From Numida meleagris (lineage: Eukaryota; Chordata; Aves; Galliformes; Numididae), in NCBI RefSeq assembly GCF_002078875.1, contig NC_034438.1, positions 64,501,276 to 64,565,275 of the forward strand: 64,000 bases of DNA. Direction: 5' to 3'. Within the stretch, counting starts at the first letter, position 1. The number at the start of each line of letters is the position of its first letter. Under the pieces are notes generated by a model that searched no databases, had not been told where the DNA came from, and saw nothing but the letters and a program-made list of their open reading frames with translations. Positions 14,777-28,060 of this stretch are shown piece after piece. The translations under genes and the position numbers were made by a program.

Positions 14777-15185
14777 GGACAGCATAGGAGCTTAGTTGGA
14801 AGGGACCTTCACAGACCAAATCCAACTGCCTGAGCACTTCAGAGCTAACCAACAGTTAAAGCATGTTACTGAGGGCATTCTCCAAATTCCCCTTGGCCAC
14901 TGACAGCTGTGGGGCATCAATCACCTCTAGGAAGCCTGTCTCAGTGTTTGACTGCCCTCACGGTGACGAAATGTTTCCCAGTGTCCAGTCTCATCTCCCC
15001 CAAGTGCAGCTGTGTGCCATTCCTTCATGTTCTGTCCCACCAGGGAGCAGAGCCCAGCATGTCCCTCTGCTTCCCCTCAGGGAGCTGCAGAGCAGTGAGC
15101 ACCTCTTGGCCTCCTCTTCTCCACACAGGGCAACCCAGGTGTGCCCAGCCTCTCTTCACAGGACATGCCATCCTGACCTTCTATG
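14777..15185 (-). repeat. CR1 LINE fragment
   Basis: The start GGAGCTTAGTTGGAAGGGAC, then TCTCCAAATTCCCCTTGGCC, GCCTGTCTCAGTGTTTGACT and GGGAGCTGCAGAGCAGTGAG read as the reverse complement of a CR1 3' untranslated region and ORF2 end. It is moderately diverged and has no open frame on the element strand. Confidence 0.8.
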
Positions 15186-15249
15186 TTGTCCTTCTTTCAA
15201 GAATCTTAATATCCTTTTTATATAATGATTAGCAACCCTGTTTCTACAG

Positions 15250-15321
15250 GAGGGGGGGCTGGAACGAGATGATCTTTAAGGTCCCTTCCAGCCCAAGCCA
15301 TTCTATGATTCTGAGATTCTG
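15250..15321 (+). repeat. CR1 LINE 3' tail
   Basis: GGCTGGAACGAGATGATCTT, AAGGTCCCTTCCAGCCCAAG and the tail CATTCTATGATTCTGAGATT are a short CR1 3' end on the opposite strand to its neighbour at 14777-15185. Two separate insertions, or an inversion, are implied. Confidence 0.9.
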
Positions 15322-16236
15322 TGGAGCTCAGAACTGCACACAATATTCAAGTTTAAGCTGCACTGATGCTAAACATAGAAGAACCACCTCTTTTGATTGA
15401 CTATCTATGCTGTTTCCATTGTTCAGAATGTTATATTGAGAAGAAAATTATGTTCAGAATCTGTTATATCCTGATTCCTTAAATTCTCTTAAATTAATAA
15501 AATTAGTTTATAAAAGCTGGCTTCCATCACCTACTGCCCTTACAGTATTGAACTAGCAGAAGTCAAACAGTGTTACAGTAATATCTATACCTAAAGGTGA
15601 ATGAAATTTCTAATGAGAAGGGTTTCTCAGCCCTGGTGAAGGAAATAGGAGTCCATTCCTGCTCACTCACAACCCCGAAAGAACTGAGATCAGATAATAA
15701 AATAAAGGCCAAGTGGTTAGTCAAGGCTTGATGCAAATTGCAACAGTAAATTTCCCATGTTCACTGTTTTATTGTTAATGAGAGAAAAACTGAGAAGACA
15801 CTGGATAGAATCAACACAAACAAACTGTAAGTATATCTTTTTAAAAGTTCATCTCAGAGTGGAAAAGAAAAATCACTTCATAATTTATAACTACGATAGT
15901 TAAAGTAACTAAAACAATCCTGAAAGATGTCAAATCCTATATACCATGCACAGAGGAATGGAACCAGATCATGACTTGAGGCTTTTGAAAATCTTGCATT
16001 TGGACATCCACTCCCACAATGTGGGGATAAGAGGAAGGTTTTAATTCAGTCAACAGGACTACTCATTTTCCCAGTTAAGCCCAAGGATAAGCATTTGAGC
16101 AAATGAGGGCTTCACAGTCTAGCCAAGACAAAATCAGCTCTGACTGATATTTTGTTCGATACACAGAAGATGTAATCCTGTCTATTTCAGGTCCTATAAA
16201 AGTTAAATCTACTCAAATAACAAAGGTGAACCTACT

Positions 16237-16256
16237 AAAAAAAAAAAAAAAAAAAA
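16237..16256 (+). repeat. Poly-A run (20)
   Basis: Twenty A in a row. No retrocopy with a recognisable parent gene lies immediately upstream, so this is most likely a simple repeat. Confidence 0.95.
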
Positions 16257-19200
16257 GAAGCTTATACAATGGATGAGTTTAGGAGATTTCTGATTCCAGT
16301 ACTGAACAAGTTTAATACATCTGATACCTGCTGAACTGTAGATTGTTTCGAGATTATCTGTGCATGTGGTTAAAAAAAGGACTAAGTATTAAATAAATTT
16401 AGATAAGTTGGACTGAAATAGAACGCAAAACAAATGTCTAGTTTTCATGTAGAAAACGTGCCTTAGGAATTTGCAGGACTCCTCTTTCTTTTCTTGAAAG
16501 CAGATTTAGGCCCACTGTCCCAGAATCAGATGGATGACATTTGCCTGTCATTTCCCAGGGTCTTCCCCCATGCATCAAGACCTCAGCCAACAGGGAGCAG
16601 CTGCATAAGGATGTCAGCCAATTCCTTCAGCGCACCACTCTGCTCCCACAGGTCAGGGCAATCGTACCCCTCTCGGGGAAAAACTCTTTTTTTCTCTTTT
16701 TTTTCCAGCTCTTTTCTCAGGAGCTGAAAACCCCAATCTTCTCATGGTCAAGGCAGATGAGGCTGTGGGTCTGCCCTCCACCATCCCTTCCTTGCTAGAA
16801 TCAAGCTACTCAACATCTGCCATGCTTTCCTTGTCACCAAACACCTCAGCCAGAGAAGGAAGTATGTAGTCCATTCACATTTTCAAACTCACTGTTATGC
16901 ACACATATCTGCTACGCTCAGCCTTGGGAGAAAATATTAGAGCCTTGTCAGACAGTAATGCCCTTGCCTTTTTTTCCTCTTTCTTTTTTTTCTCATCTCT
17001 TTGTCTTTCCTTTCCTTTTTGGTTTTAAGCCAGGGCGTTCTCTCAGTATTTCACCTTGATTCTTGAACTTTTGCAGTGAATTCCATTTTTAGATTGGCTG
17101 CTGAATGCTATCACTCAGCCCCAGTGAAGATAAGGAGAGAAAGCTTGAACAAAGTATAAAGGTTGGGGTAGTAAAAACTTAACAGAACTCTTTCAATATA
17201 GTACCACTGTTACCCTCTTGTAACTCAGAGCTTCTTCCATACAGTGGCAGAGATGAAACAGGAAGATTTTTAGTAATAAAAAACAAAATAATTAACAATC
17301 TCATCACACATTCTTCTTATTAGTGTGAGCTCTCATACTTGAAAATATTTGCTTGTTATTAAATCCCAGAAGTTACTACCAGTGTTCTTCCTCCGTAAGT
17401 CTAAACATTTACTTCTAGGTAAAAATCTCTTAGCTTTTGGACAGCATTCTGTTGACCTCCAAAGTTGTGGAAAGATGAAAAGTTCAGATATGGTTTAAAT
17501 ACAGTACGGTTAATACAAGGTTCTCCCTCTTCACACACCGAGGTGTGCAAATTTTTATACTAATCTCTAGTTGGAAAGTTTTCTACAGGGTTATATAATA
17601 TTTTTGCCTCTTATGACAACCCCTAAGTACATAAAGAGTAGTATGTAGATCAGCATAATGTTAGCAAGTGTAGCTCTTCTGTTGTCACCAAAGCCTTGTT
17701 CTTGAATCATACAGCTGTGGTGTCACCATTCCTCTGACTGGCCTATTAAATAGGCCTGCCCTATTGAATAGCCTTGTTGTTTAACCTTATCCACCATTGC
17801 TGCTCTGTAGTGAGGGAGAATACCTTGGTAATGCCAACATTAGCCCTTACCTGGCATTTTTGTCACAAACCTGAAAGAAAACAAATCTGCTGGGACACTG
17901 GTCATCTGCTAGGCTTCAGTACAGTCCCTGTAATCTTGCACTGGCAATAGTCACTCGGGGGGTAAGAACTGCATCAACACCTTTGGGAATTTGATCTTCA
18001 GCCCCCCACATAACACAGTGAAAACACAGCTCGCTCTAGCAGCCACTCCTGGAAAATAACACAATGTGGGAGAAGCACATGCAACCCATTCAATTTTTCC
18101 ACTGCAGAAAAGGCTTCTGTAGTGTGAAGATCATTATATAAAAGGGAAGCAGAGAGGCACTGAGAGAAACAGGAAAACTACTGGAGTGTTTAAAGAAGCC
18201 TCTGAGATAGCATGGAGAAAATTGCTTAGATAAGCCTAAACATGCCCCAGAATAGGCCAGAAATAGACGGTGTTTACATCAGGAGTCCATTAGTTGCCAT
18301 TTTGTAAGTCAATAGGCTTAGGATTGATTTTGCTCATGTGTCTTTCATGTCTAACACAATGTGTTAGTAGACTAAAAATAACTTTTGTATAGTGTATTTT
18401 AGGCACAAAAGTACTCCAGAACTTTTCATGCCACACTTCATACAGCTGCAAAAATTCCATGAGCACATACTTGTCTGCACAACTTCACTCTGTCGTGTCG
18501 CCTGGAGTAGTATTACTAACGTGGTTAAGGTTTAAGGAGTGGAGAAATAAGAGAAGCAGACAAGACAGAAAAATAAACACTACTGCCTGAGGGGTGACTA
18601 CTGATGGTGGTGGGAGAGGGCAGAAGATTTTTAAGGCAAAGCACTGAAAGATCTTAGCCTGTGAAGATTCAGACAATAGCAGAACGAGCGCAGAAAGAAA
18701 CAGAGGAGAAGGAAACAACAGGCTGACAAGCTCTACTACAGCAAGTCTCTGTTCTGAAAAATACATACAGACATACCTTTTCCTAAGAGAGAAATTATTT
18801 GAGCCCCACACCCACTGAGATGCTGCCAAGCTTACTGAGCTCATCGGATATGGCATACACTGTGCACTTATTTTGATAATATTACTGATCTTACTTCAAT
18901 CACTGACCCCCAAAATCTACATGTCTTGTTTAGACCTTCAGATCAAAAGCACTCTGTGCAGCAAGAAGACCTCAGCAGCTGAATTTTAAAGTGAAATAAC
19001 CAGCAGAGAGCAAAACCTGTACTATACTTTCATCTGAAGAGCAGAAAAATGCATGGCTCAGGGAGTAAGTAAGATTCTTTTTCCTTCATTTTTGCCTTAC
19101 CTTTCTCTGAGGAAATATCATGTGGAACACAACAAGGATGAAATGAAAAAAACCCTGTAGAAATCCACCAAGTTTTGTAAAACTGACTTTAGACATACAA

Positions 19201-20084
19201 ATGGGATTTTAACACGTAACTTTTCTTTAGGTCAAATGAGCATGTACCAGTACAGCAGAATTACTCAGCCTTCACCAGAGAGTCGATGCCACTTCCTCCT
19301 TGGCAATCCCTTACAGAAGCCCAAACAGCTGCTACTCTTTGATTCCTCCAAACATCACTTTGCCTGCCCTACAGAAGCCTGCAAAAGGAATACAAGTTGC
19401 TTATAAAGTTTATAAGAATATTCTGGATCCCTAACAAAAGATTACTGTATTTTCTAAAGCTCTGAACTTCATATAGGCATAAAACCTATCTCTACTTTAT
19501 ATATAACTGTTGACTTAATTAGAAAGCTGTCCTTTTCAAAAGTGGCATTTAATGCATTTCTACCTCATTTGACTTTCCATTCACTCATTAGCTGCACACA
19601 TTTTTCACCTGTATTTTTCATTATTCACAGTCAGTCTATTTTTACAGGAGTATTTTGACAACTTTTTAGCTGCAAATGCTTGCTGATTCTCTGGCAGTCC
19701 TCTGCAGAATTTTTAGCAGGATATGCTTCCCTGGCTTGGTACCAACAGAACTCAGCGTTTGCTGTTCCAGCAATTTAATTCAGCATATGAAACTCCTTTT
19801 GGGGGGTTCTAGTCCTTCAGTTAAATTACCCAGTCCTCAGCAGGTGCTGTTAATTCATACAACGACATTGACCCCACTGGAGCAACAGCAAATAACACAT
19901 TATGGATTTTCCCTGCTTGGTTTACCATTTTTAAAAGTCCCTGCTGTTTCTGCTAGTTACTTGGTTCGATCACAAGGCCTTCTGCTGCAACAGTGTGATG
20001 TGTTGGGTGTGATTAACTCGTTACTACACACACAGGCTTATTCCTCCCACGGCTGATGACTTCTTGTTGGAACAGTCACAGGGG

Positions 20085-20665
20085 AACCTATTTCCACTGA
20101 ACGTCTGTTGGCTTCAGATGAACAAGCTCTTTTAGGTCTAATATCACACCAACACATGATTCATCTGCATCCAAGCTACCTTCAAACATGAGCTAATGAA
20201 CTAAACCAAAGCATCTGCCCTAAAAAGCTCTCAGCAGATGCTGTCAAAAAGCTTCCTAAGTCACCATAGCCTTCTTAAGCTTTGCTGGTTCATTTGCAAA
20301 GAGCAGGTCAATCACACTTTTTGCTTATCTTGGCTCTTCTCTGTCTCCAGCTTGCTGGTCACAAAGGCGCACAGTTGGACTCTCCTCTCGGTTTCCTTCA
20401 AGTCACTTCACTGATCACTATCTCTTGCTCCTGACCAGTCTGGAATCTGAACATTCTCAACACAGAAAATGCAACATGCAACTTGTTATCTAAACGTGGC
20501 TCACTCTTTGTTTAAAAAATTGACAAGTACACTGCTTTATCTTTTCACAGCCGAGTATTACGGTTTTGCTATTGAATGCAAGAGTAGTAACAAAGACATC
20601 CCAGTCTCAAATTATGGGGATTTGCTGCCATTCCAAATTTGTTACAAGTTTCAGTGAAAAAAATG
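20085..20665 (+). repeat. Unclassified interspersed repeat, copy B
   Basis: This is the partner of the element at 9320-9925, same orientation, about 11 kb away. The core is 20215-20450, with flanking weaker similarity such as TTCACAGCCGAGTATTA against GATCACAACCGGGCATAG, and AGTTTCAGTGAAAAAAATG against AGGTCTCACAGAAAAAAGG. The two copies differ by many substitutions and small indels, so they are old. No open frame or family could be assigned. Confidence 0.65.
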
Positions 20666-20978
20666 AAAGGATTGAGCAAGGAAAATATAGCGCTATTTTA
20701 AATAAAAATATGGTTTTCAAATGTCTAATTTAAAACAGTCTGGAGAGCTGCATGAAAATACACACATTTTAGCCTGAATTCTGCTTATTTTAGATTAAGA
20801 TAATTTCCCTGGGTGTTTGGCACCACTGTAACCAAACCAGTTGCTATATTAGGCTAAACAGATTCATTTTCTTCCTGTAGACAGTTTAGCCCCTTAACAA
20901 AGCTGCAGTGCTCCTTAACAGCCACAGGCTGCTAACAAGGCAGGGATAGCACAAGTACACTAGTAATTTTGAGGTGTT

Positions 20979-21008
20979 TTTATTATTGTTATTATTATTA
21001 TTACTATT
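20979..21008 (+). repeat. (ATT)n-like microsatellite
   Basis: Imperfect TAT/ATT trinucleotide run with single interruptions by G and C. Confidence 0.85.
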
Positions 21009-22907
21009 CAGTGAATAATTCATAGCAGCCATGATGAATAAGGTTTCTTTTTCTGTTCCACAATCAGACTGTGCTTCTTTCTGGAATATTTGTTGCTCCC
21101 TAGATTGTCTGTCGAATGCACTCTCTCAGCTGGTAGATTCATCACCTGGCAGCTTCTTGCCAGTGTTTGATGGACAGAATTCAAAAGCATGAGAGGTTTC
21201 ATCAAACATACAGGGCTCAGGACAACTTTCTAATTGCAAAATGGTAACTGTGAGATGTGAATTTGAGATAGAACTCATTCATTTAATCAGTAGGTGTGTA
21301 TGTATTTAGGAGACTAAGGATATTTTAGCTTTTTTTGTCTTCTGACTTTAACAGTGCTAGATGCAATCATGCAGCATGCAACCAATCAATATGCTGTAGG
21401 ACTCTTGTCAGTCCTGAACTGATGAAGTATTTATTTTTTACAAATATATTCAAACATTTCTGTTGTCCTTATGGAATTTTCCTTATTTGCTAGAATATCT
21501 GCAGAAACAAAACAAAGTACGAAAGTATTAATTTTATATGTGTAAATAATGATGGAGGAGGAAAAATATGGAATTCAGACTGGCTGGAGTAGCTGAACTG
21601 TATTAAACACAACTGACCCCTCTCCTGTCAAGAAACCTGAGGCCTAAATGAAATCAGAAAAGTTTCCTCAAAATACAATCTGCAGAAACCACCTACTATT
21701 TTTGGTTGACTGAGATCACAGTAATTTGTCATGAGGCTGTCTAATATTGGATTTCCTTAGCTCTCTCTTCTCCACTCCACAATGCCTATAATCCTTTATT
21801 AGAGAGAAATGTTCTCTCTCTAGGTCATGTCAGATATTTTTTTGAGGGCAGTAAATGCATTTCTGGTTTTGTGTTCTCCATTTGTTCAACTCCTGGCCAA
21901 GCCAAGTAGTTAAGCACCATCAACTTACACATTAGATATTCCTGATAACTGGATAAGACTTTAGGACACTGAGTTATGCCTAGGGCTAACATACAGTTTT
22001 GAAGATCCTCCCAGAAGATCTGAGCTTTTCTTCCTATGTATTTATTCAGGCTTAGTTTATGAACATTTTATGTACACTTGGCAGAAAATCAGTTTCCCTC
22101 AGCCTCTTTGTTTCTGAAGACCCCTTCCCATGTGGCAAGGTGACTCTGAGATGCTAGAACATCTTTCCTGTTTATATTGAAATGTATCAACCACAATAAT
22201 ATTTTCCCAAGTGATGTTTACACAGTTCTTGTTTTCTGCAGGGAATGTCTGAGGCGGAAGGGAACAAACACTTTGCATCTGATCTGCATTCCAAAGAGCC
22301 TCCACATTTTTCATTTCTCATCAGCCTTGGCCAACCATAAAAGCAGTTTTGCCATCAAAGTTCGGAGCAGCCAGTGGCCAAGTTGCCTGCTGTCACTGCT
22401 GAACCCACAGAAGTGCCCAGCTTGCTCTTGCTGTCTTGTGCCTAACTGCACCAGTACACCTAAGGAGGTCAACGTGCAGGGGCAAAAAAGTGGTAGCATT
22501 TCAGTTGTAGGGACAAATTATGAAAGTTGAGTCAAGGACAGAGCGTAATTTTGCTTATTAGAAGCAAGGAAGAAAAGCATCTGAGCTCACAGTGCCAGTG
22601 CACTCTGCAATTTCCACTCCGTTCCTAGAGGCACACGTAGTTTAAAGCACATTCCCTCTTTCCCTCCATCACCTCACTTACAGGAGCTGCTCTGCCCTGG
22701 ACGTAACCAGCACATGACAATTCTTTCTACTAGCAGCCACTCATCTGAGCTGTCTAAGGTCATAGCCACACAGCACACTTCTTACAAAAGTGCTTTTAAA
22801 ATGAAGAAAGTAAAAATAAAACTCAAGCTATCTGAAGAGCGTTACTTAATTTACTTTCCAGATGCATCAAGTTGCTTTGCCTTCCTTTTCAATACTTCTA
22901 ACAAAAA

Positions 22908-22976
22908 GCATTAATTAATAATAATTATTAGTAATAATGGTATTTATTAGTAATTATTTATTACTGTTGTACTTTT
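22908..22976 (+). repeat. AT-rich imperfect palindromic stretch
   Basis: Almost all A/T, with repeated TTAATTAATAATAATTATTA and TTTATTAGTAATTATTTATT segments that can pair with each other. Simple AT-rich sequence is the likeliest explanation. Confidence 0.7.
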
Positions 22977-24034
22977 TTTCCATGGCTATTTGTCAAGGGG
23001 TAGGAATACACAAGGCTTCAGCTACAAGAAAAGTTAAGTCTTGTTCTATGTGTTGCCATTATGCTGCCTTTTTTTAAACTTTAGGGTTTTTCCTGGAGAT
23101 ACACACAACAGTGTGTTGTCTCACCGTGTTTAAGGGTACACCCTGATGCTTTCTTGTCACACTGTGAGGGGCCAGAGCAGCGCTGAAGTCTTCATTTTGT
23201 AAGAAGGTATTGAAACTGATTAAGGACCTACACAGTGCAGCTGGAAGGCACACCACAGTTTCCAAGCCCAGGATTATATCATAAACCCTGAGATATCTTT
23301 ACTCATTCTTCTCATACGATATGTCTATCCCCTGCTAACCATCAACATGTTAAAAATACCTGTGCTTACTCCAACACAGCCCATTCCTGCAATGAGAGTA
23401 ATTTGGTGCTGGCGGTAGCACTCTGGATTTTCATGAGCATATTGTTAAAGGAAACTTCTGCTTTTAAAAAATATATCAGACTTCACTTCTCTTGAGCAGA
23501 TATTTAAATTCTCCCATTCTTAGGTTGCTTCTGGAGCATGACAAAACCCATTTGTCATTTGTCATATGTACATGTCTGATTTAACTATTGCTTCTTCTGT
23601 ACTGCCTTACTAAGAGGGCATCCAGCATCACATTATTTAAAGGTTCTCTTGAACAAATGCCACACATCCAGTTCATCTGTTTCCTTCTAAAAACATGACC
23701 TTGGGTGAATGCCATTCTCACTAGTATTTTATATCACATGTCAGCATTTTACAGTCATTTCCCTTTTGCCACCGTAATCTCCTATGTGAGCCTAATCCTG
23801 CCAACTTCCTGCATTGTTTAGCCTCCTAAAACGTTTACTGGTATCACATATTTTTTTTCCTGATATCATTTTGAAGAGGGATTAACTGTAATTCAGACTA
23901 CATCGCAGATTACACACCTGTTGTTGAACCCGCATGTGTAGGAGCAAACTGCTGAATTCCTCCTTGATGCAGAAGACTCTTATCTCCATTCATGCACATG
24001 CCCTTATCAGGGTATTTGATCCAAATAGATAGAT

Positions 24035-24413
24035 TGAATAGAATCATAGAATCATTAAGGTTGGAAAAGACCACTAAGATCATCCAGTGACTACCACCTC
24101 ACTGGGCAGCCCTTTCTGACCGCTCTTTCTAAGAAGAATTTTTCCTAATATCCAACGTGATCCTCACTGGTGCAACTTGAGACCATTCTCTCTCATCCTA
24201 TTGCATCTCTCTCATTCCCTATCTCATTTTATCTCCCCCTACCTGAGAAAAAAGGCCAACCCTGTACCTCGCCACAACCTCCTTTCATGGAGTTGTAGAG
24301 GGCAATAAGGTCTCCCCTGAGTCTCCTCCAGACTGAACAATCCCAGTTCCCTCAGCTGCTCCTCATAAGTCCCTCCAGACCCTTCACAGCTTCATTGCCT
24401 TTCTCCAGACATG
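24035..24413 (-). repeat. CR1 LINE 3' fragment
   Basis: AGAATCATAGAATCATTAAG with GTTGGAAAAGACCACTAAGA starts the reverse complement of a classic CR1 tail. It continues with GGGCAGCCCTTTCTGACC, GAGTCTCCTCCAGACTGAAC and CAGCTGCTCCTCATAAGTCC into degraded ORF2. Confidence 0.92.
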
Positions 24414-26122
24414 CACAGCTGACACCAGGTACCTCCTGGGACATTTTCTGCTGAAGCAAAGAGTGAGCAAGGTACTTGGTCTCTCCTTGGGGCTCCCCAA
24501 ATCACTAGCTCAGCACTATGCCTGTGTGTACAACAGGGTGATTTTGTTTATTTTTTCTCAGCATGCCACATCTTGAGGGAAATTTCAGCAAGAAGCAACT
24601 TTTAAGGAATCAATTACCTGTCACAAACACATGCACACCAGCATCACACAATGCTATGCAAAAAAAAAGCAAGTTGCTGGAGAGACTAGCACCCTTACAG
24701 CCAGGCAGGGGCTCCATCAGCAGGTGTGCTTGCTATTGCTAAAACATGAAAATGCAGTGAAAACTGTGAAGAACACAGCACCAGACAGGTTCTCCCTTCT
24801 GCTGGAAGCTGAAGGGGGAGCTTGGCTGGAGGCTGGGGCAAACGCTCACCTCCTGCTAGACCATATCCCTCAGTGCAGCCCCGTCAGGCTGCGCAGCCCC
24901 AGGTGTGCCCAAGGCAGTCATGTCTGCAGCTGGCAAGGGAACTCCTGTCCAACTCACTTTTGCTCTATTGGAAATTGTCATTAATGCCAACAATTTGCAC
25001 AAGGTTCTCCTTCCTGCCCTGAGGTTTGCAAATTCAGTGCTTCCAACAAGCAAGCAGAAGGGTTAAGCCCACGCTGCCGCTGCAGAGGAGATGAGGCAGT
25101 TTGCCAATTTTGCAGCCCTCGGTAAACTTGACAGAATTGTTTAGCTGGACAAATTGGGTGAATTATCTTTTACACAGATGCTGTTGTGGCCTTTCTAGAG
25201 TTTGCTTATGCAGTCTTTTCCTGTTTTTAACACAACCCTTACCATGTAACTGTGATAAGCACCTGTGATATCTCACTCCTCCCATCTCTTTCCCACCTCT
25301 AAGACCAGAGGCAGCAAAAAATATGTGATCCTGCCAGGGCCACATGGTGGGGGGTGCCCTCCTCCTGCGGTGGAAATTGAAGACTTTGCCTGAAAGTCAA
25401 ACAGACTTCGTTCATCTTTGCTGAGCATTTACACTAAGCGGCCTTCTGAAATGAATCAAAGCAGCGCAAAGGTTGCACTCAGCCTGTAATAACCGTATAT
25501 TTGGAACAGAGGTGTGAGGGAAATCATGCAATGCAGAGGACACCATAACGCCAGCAAATCAGCGTTGACATTTTCTTAAAAATGATGCATTTGCTTTGTT
25601 AGGAGGTAAGATGCCCGTCTGACCTCCCTACTCAAATGACACTGACATTGCCCACAGTTTTGACTCGAACTTCAGAGAGCATTTTTCTCTTTTTCTTCTT
25701 GTCACTTCTGCAGTTTTTCACAAGCATGACTGTCATCGTGGAATACAGATGCAAAAGTATACAGGCAAAGCTGCATTAAATCTGGATTGGTCCTACAAGG
25801 GTCCGACACCATCCAATTTTCATGGGTAACACCTCCAGTGGGGCCAAGATAGAAAATCTCCCACTATGAAAGAACAATTGGGGAAGGGAACACCTGCCTG
25901 CCTGCTGACAAAAAGCCAGAAAAAAGTCACTGCATTCACAGCAGTAGCATACGAATGCAAGCACACAACACCCTCAGAGCCACTCTTGTGCTCTCTACTC
26001 AGAGCTTGCCAGCACAGAGAATCTGGAAAGCGGTGGGAATGACTTTTCCTCCTTAATGACTCGCTGAGGATGACATTCTTCCTCTTTGACTCAGTTCTGA
26101 CACATTTCTGGCATATACTGGG

Positions 26123-26739
26123 GCTTTTTGGTAGAGTTTAAGAGGCCCATGGTCAGCAGGTCAGGGGAGGTGATCCTGCCCCTCTACTCTGTGGTGGTGA
26201 GACCTCACCTAGAGTACTGCATCCAGATGTGGAGTCCTCAGTACAGGAGAGACACGGAGCTGTTGGAGCACATCCAGAGGAGAGCCACAAAAATGATCCA
26301 AGGGATGGAACACCTCCCCTGCAAGGACAGGCTGAGAGAGCTGGGGCTGTTCAGTCTGGAGAAGAGAAGGCTCCAGGAGGACCTGGGAGCAGCCTTGCAG
26401 CATCTAAAGGTGGGCTACAGGAAAGAAGGAGATAGACTTCTTAGTACAGTCTGTGGTGACAGAAGAAGGGGAAATGGTTTCAAACTAAAACAGGGGAGAT
26501 TTAGATTGGATATAAGGAAAAGGGGAAAAAAAAAGTTTTTTGCAGTAAGGGTAGAGAAGTACTGGAGTAAGTTGCCCAGAGACATGGTGGAACCCCCATC
26601 CCTGGAGATGCTCAAGGCCAGGCTGGACTGGGCTCTGAGCACCTGATCTAGCTGTAGGTGTCCGTATTCATTGCAGGGGAGTTGGACTAGATGAGCTTTA
26701 AGGGTCCCTTCCTACTCAAACAGTTCTATGATTCTATGA
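26123..26739 (+). mobile_element. CR1 LINE, 5'-truncated, with open ORF2 C-terminus
   Basis: This is the best preserved CR1 copy here. An uninterrupted frame at 26128-26646 (172 codons) encodes the C-terminal end of the CR1 reverse-transcriptase polyprotein, with [57 protein letters not shown] and DIRKRGKKKFFAVRVEKYWS. It is followed by the 3' UTR and the tail GTTCTATGATTCTATGACTC. The endonuclease and reverse-transcriptase catalytic domains are absent, so the copy cannot move itself. The open frame reflects a fairly young insertion rather than a host gene. Confidence 0.93.
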
Positions 26740-27831
26740 CTCCAGGACTCAGAAGGCTGCTGGAGGCTTTACATTAAACCAGCCCTTGGATCTTCAGAAA
26801 AGCATCCCTCTAAACCAAGGGTCTCCTAAAGTCTCTCTCTCAGTGCTATCCATCGTGACACTATAAGCAGAGCTGGGCCCATTCCTTGCTACAGGAGCTG
26901 CTTTCATCACCATCATATTAACCTAGAGGGAGCAACGTGGGAGATTTGATAACACAGCTGAAGAGACAAAAATAAAAGCAGCTACAGGCAGTGGCAGAAA
27001 CTTTAGGGAGTCATATCCACAGCCTTTGTACTCCACTAGATTATTAAGGTGCTTTGGTACTAGTTATGGCTTTGCTGAGGATTAATGTATCTCAACAGAG
27101 AGAAGAACGAGGGGGGCTGCAGGCAGACCAGCAAGGAGGAAAACATGACGAAACATCAAACTCAAAATATAGCATGAAAATAATACATGGTGATCGGGGA
27201 TCTCATGAAGGTTTTATAGCTGCTTGTTTGGGAAGATATACAACACCACCTCCACCAAGTAGCAGTAAAATGAGTGATTGGATCACTCACATTAACAGAG
27301 CACCTGCAAGGAAACCTGTACTTCCCCCTTCTGGCAACAGAAAATGGTCTGTCTCACAATAAGAGTTGAGTGCACTGTAGGCATCTCAATACCTTGGCCT
27401 GACTTGTGAGCATCACTCTGACTTCAGAGGCATGGTCAGGAGCCAGCAACAGGCCTGCCTACACCAGGAAATCTGCAGGCATAAATCTGGAGCATCCATG
27501 CCCTGTAGGTTCATACCAGGCCAGCACTAGGGCAAGGCGAAGCTTTCCGAGTATAATAGCCTACTTAACATGTTTAATGCAGTTTTGGGTATCTGCAAAC
27601 TCATAAATACGTCTGGTTGGAAAAAAGATTTGTGGAGGAAGGAATGTAAAAACCATCCAGATTTTTATTTTGCCTCTTCTTTTCCTCCTTAAAATGGCAA
27701 TTAAAATGAAAAACATGGCATGTTGAAATGTCTGAAACTATTTAGATAAATTTGGACATCTAAATAGAAAAAAGTAATTTACTATTTGTTGGTGAGAAAG
27801 TAAGTTTTATATTAATTTTACATGAATATTT

Positions 27832-27998
27832 CACAGAATCCCAGCATGGCTGAGGTTGGCAGGGACCTCTGGGCCCTCTTGGCCTAGCCCCTGCTCCAGC
27901 AGGGACACCCAGAGCAGGGTGCCAGGACCATGTCCAGGCGGCTTCTGCAGATCTCCAGGGAGGAGACTCCACAGCCTCTGGGCAGCCTGTGCCAGGGC
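27832..27998 (-). repeat. CR1 LINE 3' fragment (young subfamily)
   Basis: CACAGAATCCCAGCATGGCT, GAGGTTGGCAGGGACCTCTG and GCGGCTTCTGCAGATCTCCA form the reverse complement of the copy at 8684-8850. The two match almost base for base. A 19-base poly-A lies just beyond, at 28042-28060. Confidence 0.92.
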
Positions 27999-28041
27999 TT
28001 TTTACTAATTCTCATTTCTCAACAACGGTTATCATCAATGG

Positions 28042-28060
28042 AAAAAAAAAAAAAAAAAAA
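28042..28060 (+). repeat. Poly-A run (19)
   Basis: Nineteen A in a row, about 45 bases past the CR1 fragment that ends at 27998. CR1 does not end in poly-A, so this is a separate simple repeat. Confidence 0.95.

Noticed and set aside
19676..20056. 126-codon plus-strand frame beside repeat copy B
   Set aside because: No domain, no flanking splice structure and no second copy at the matching place beside copy A; most likely chance.
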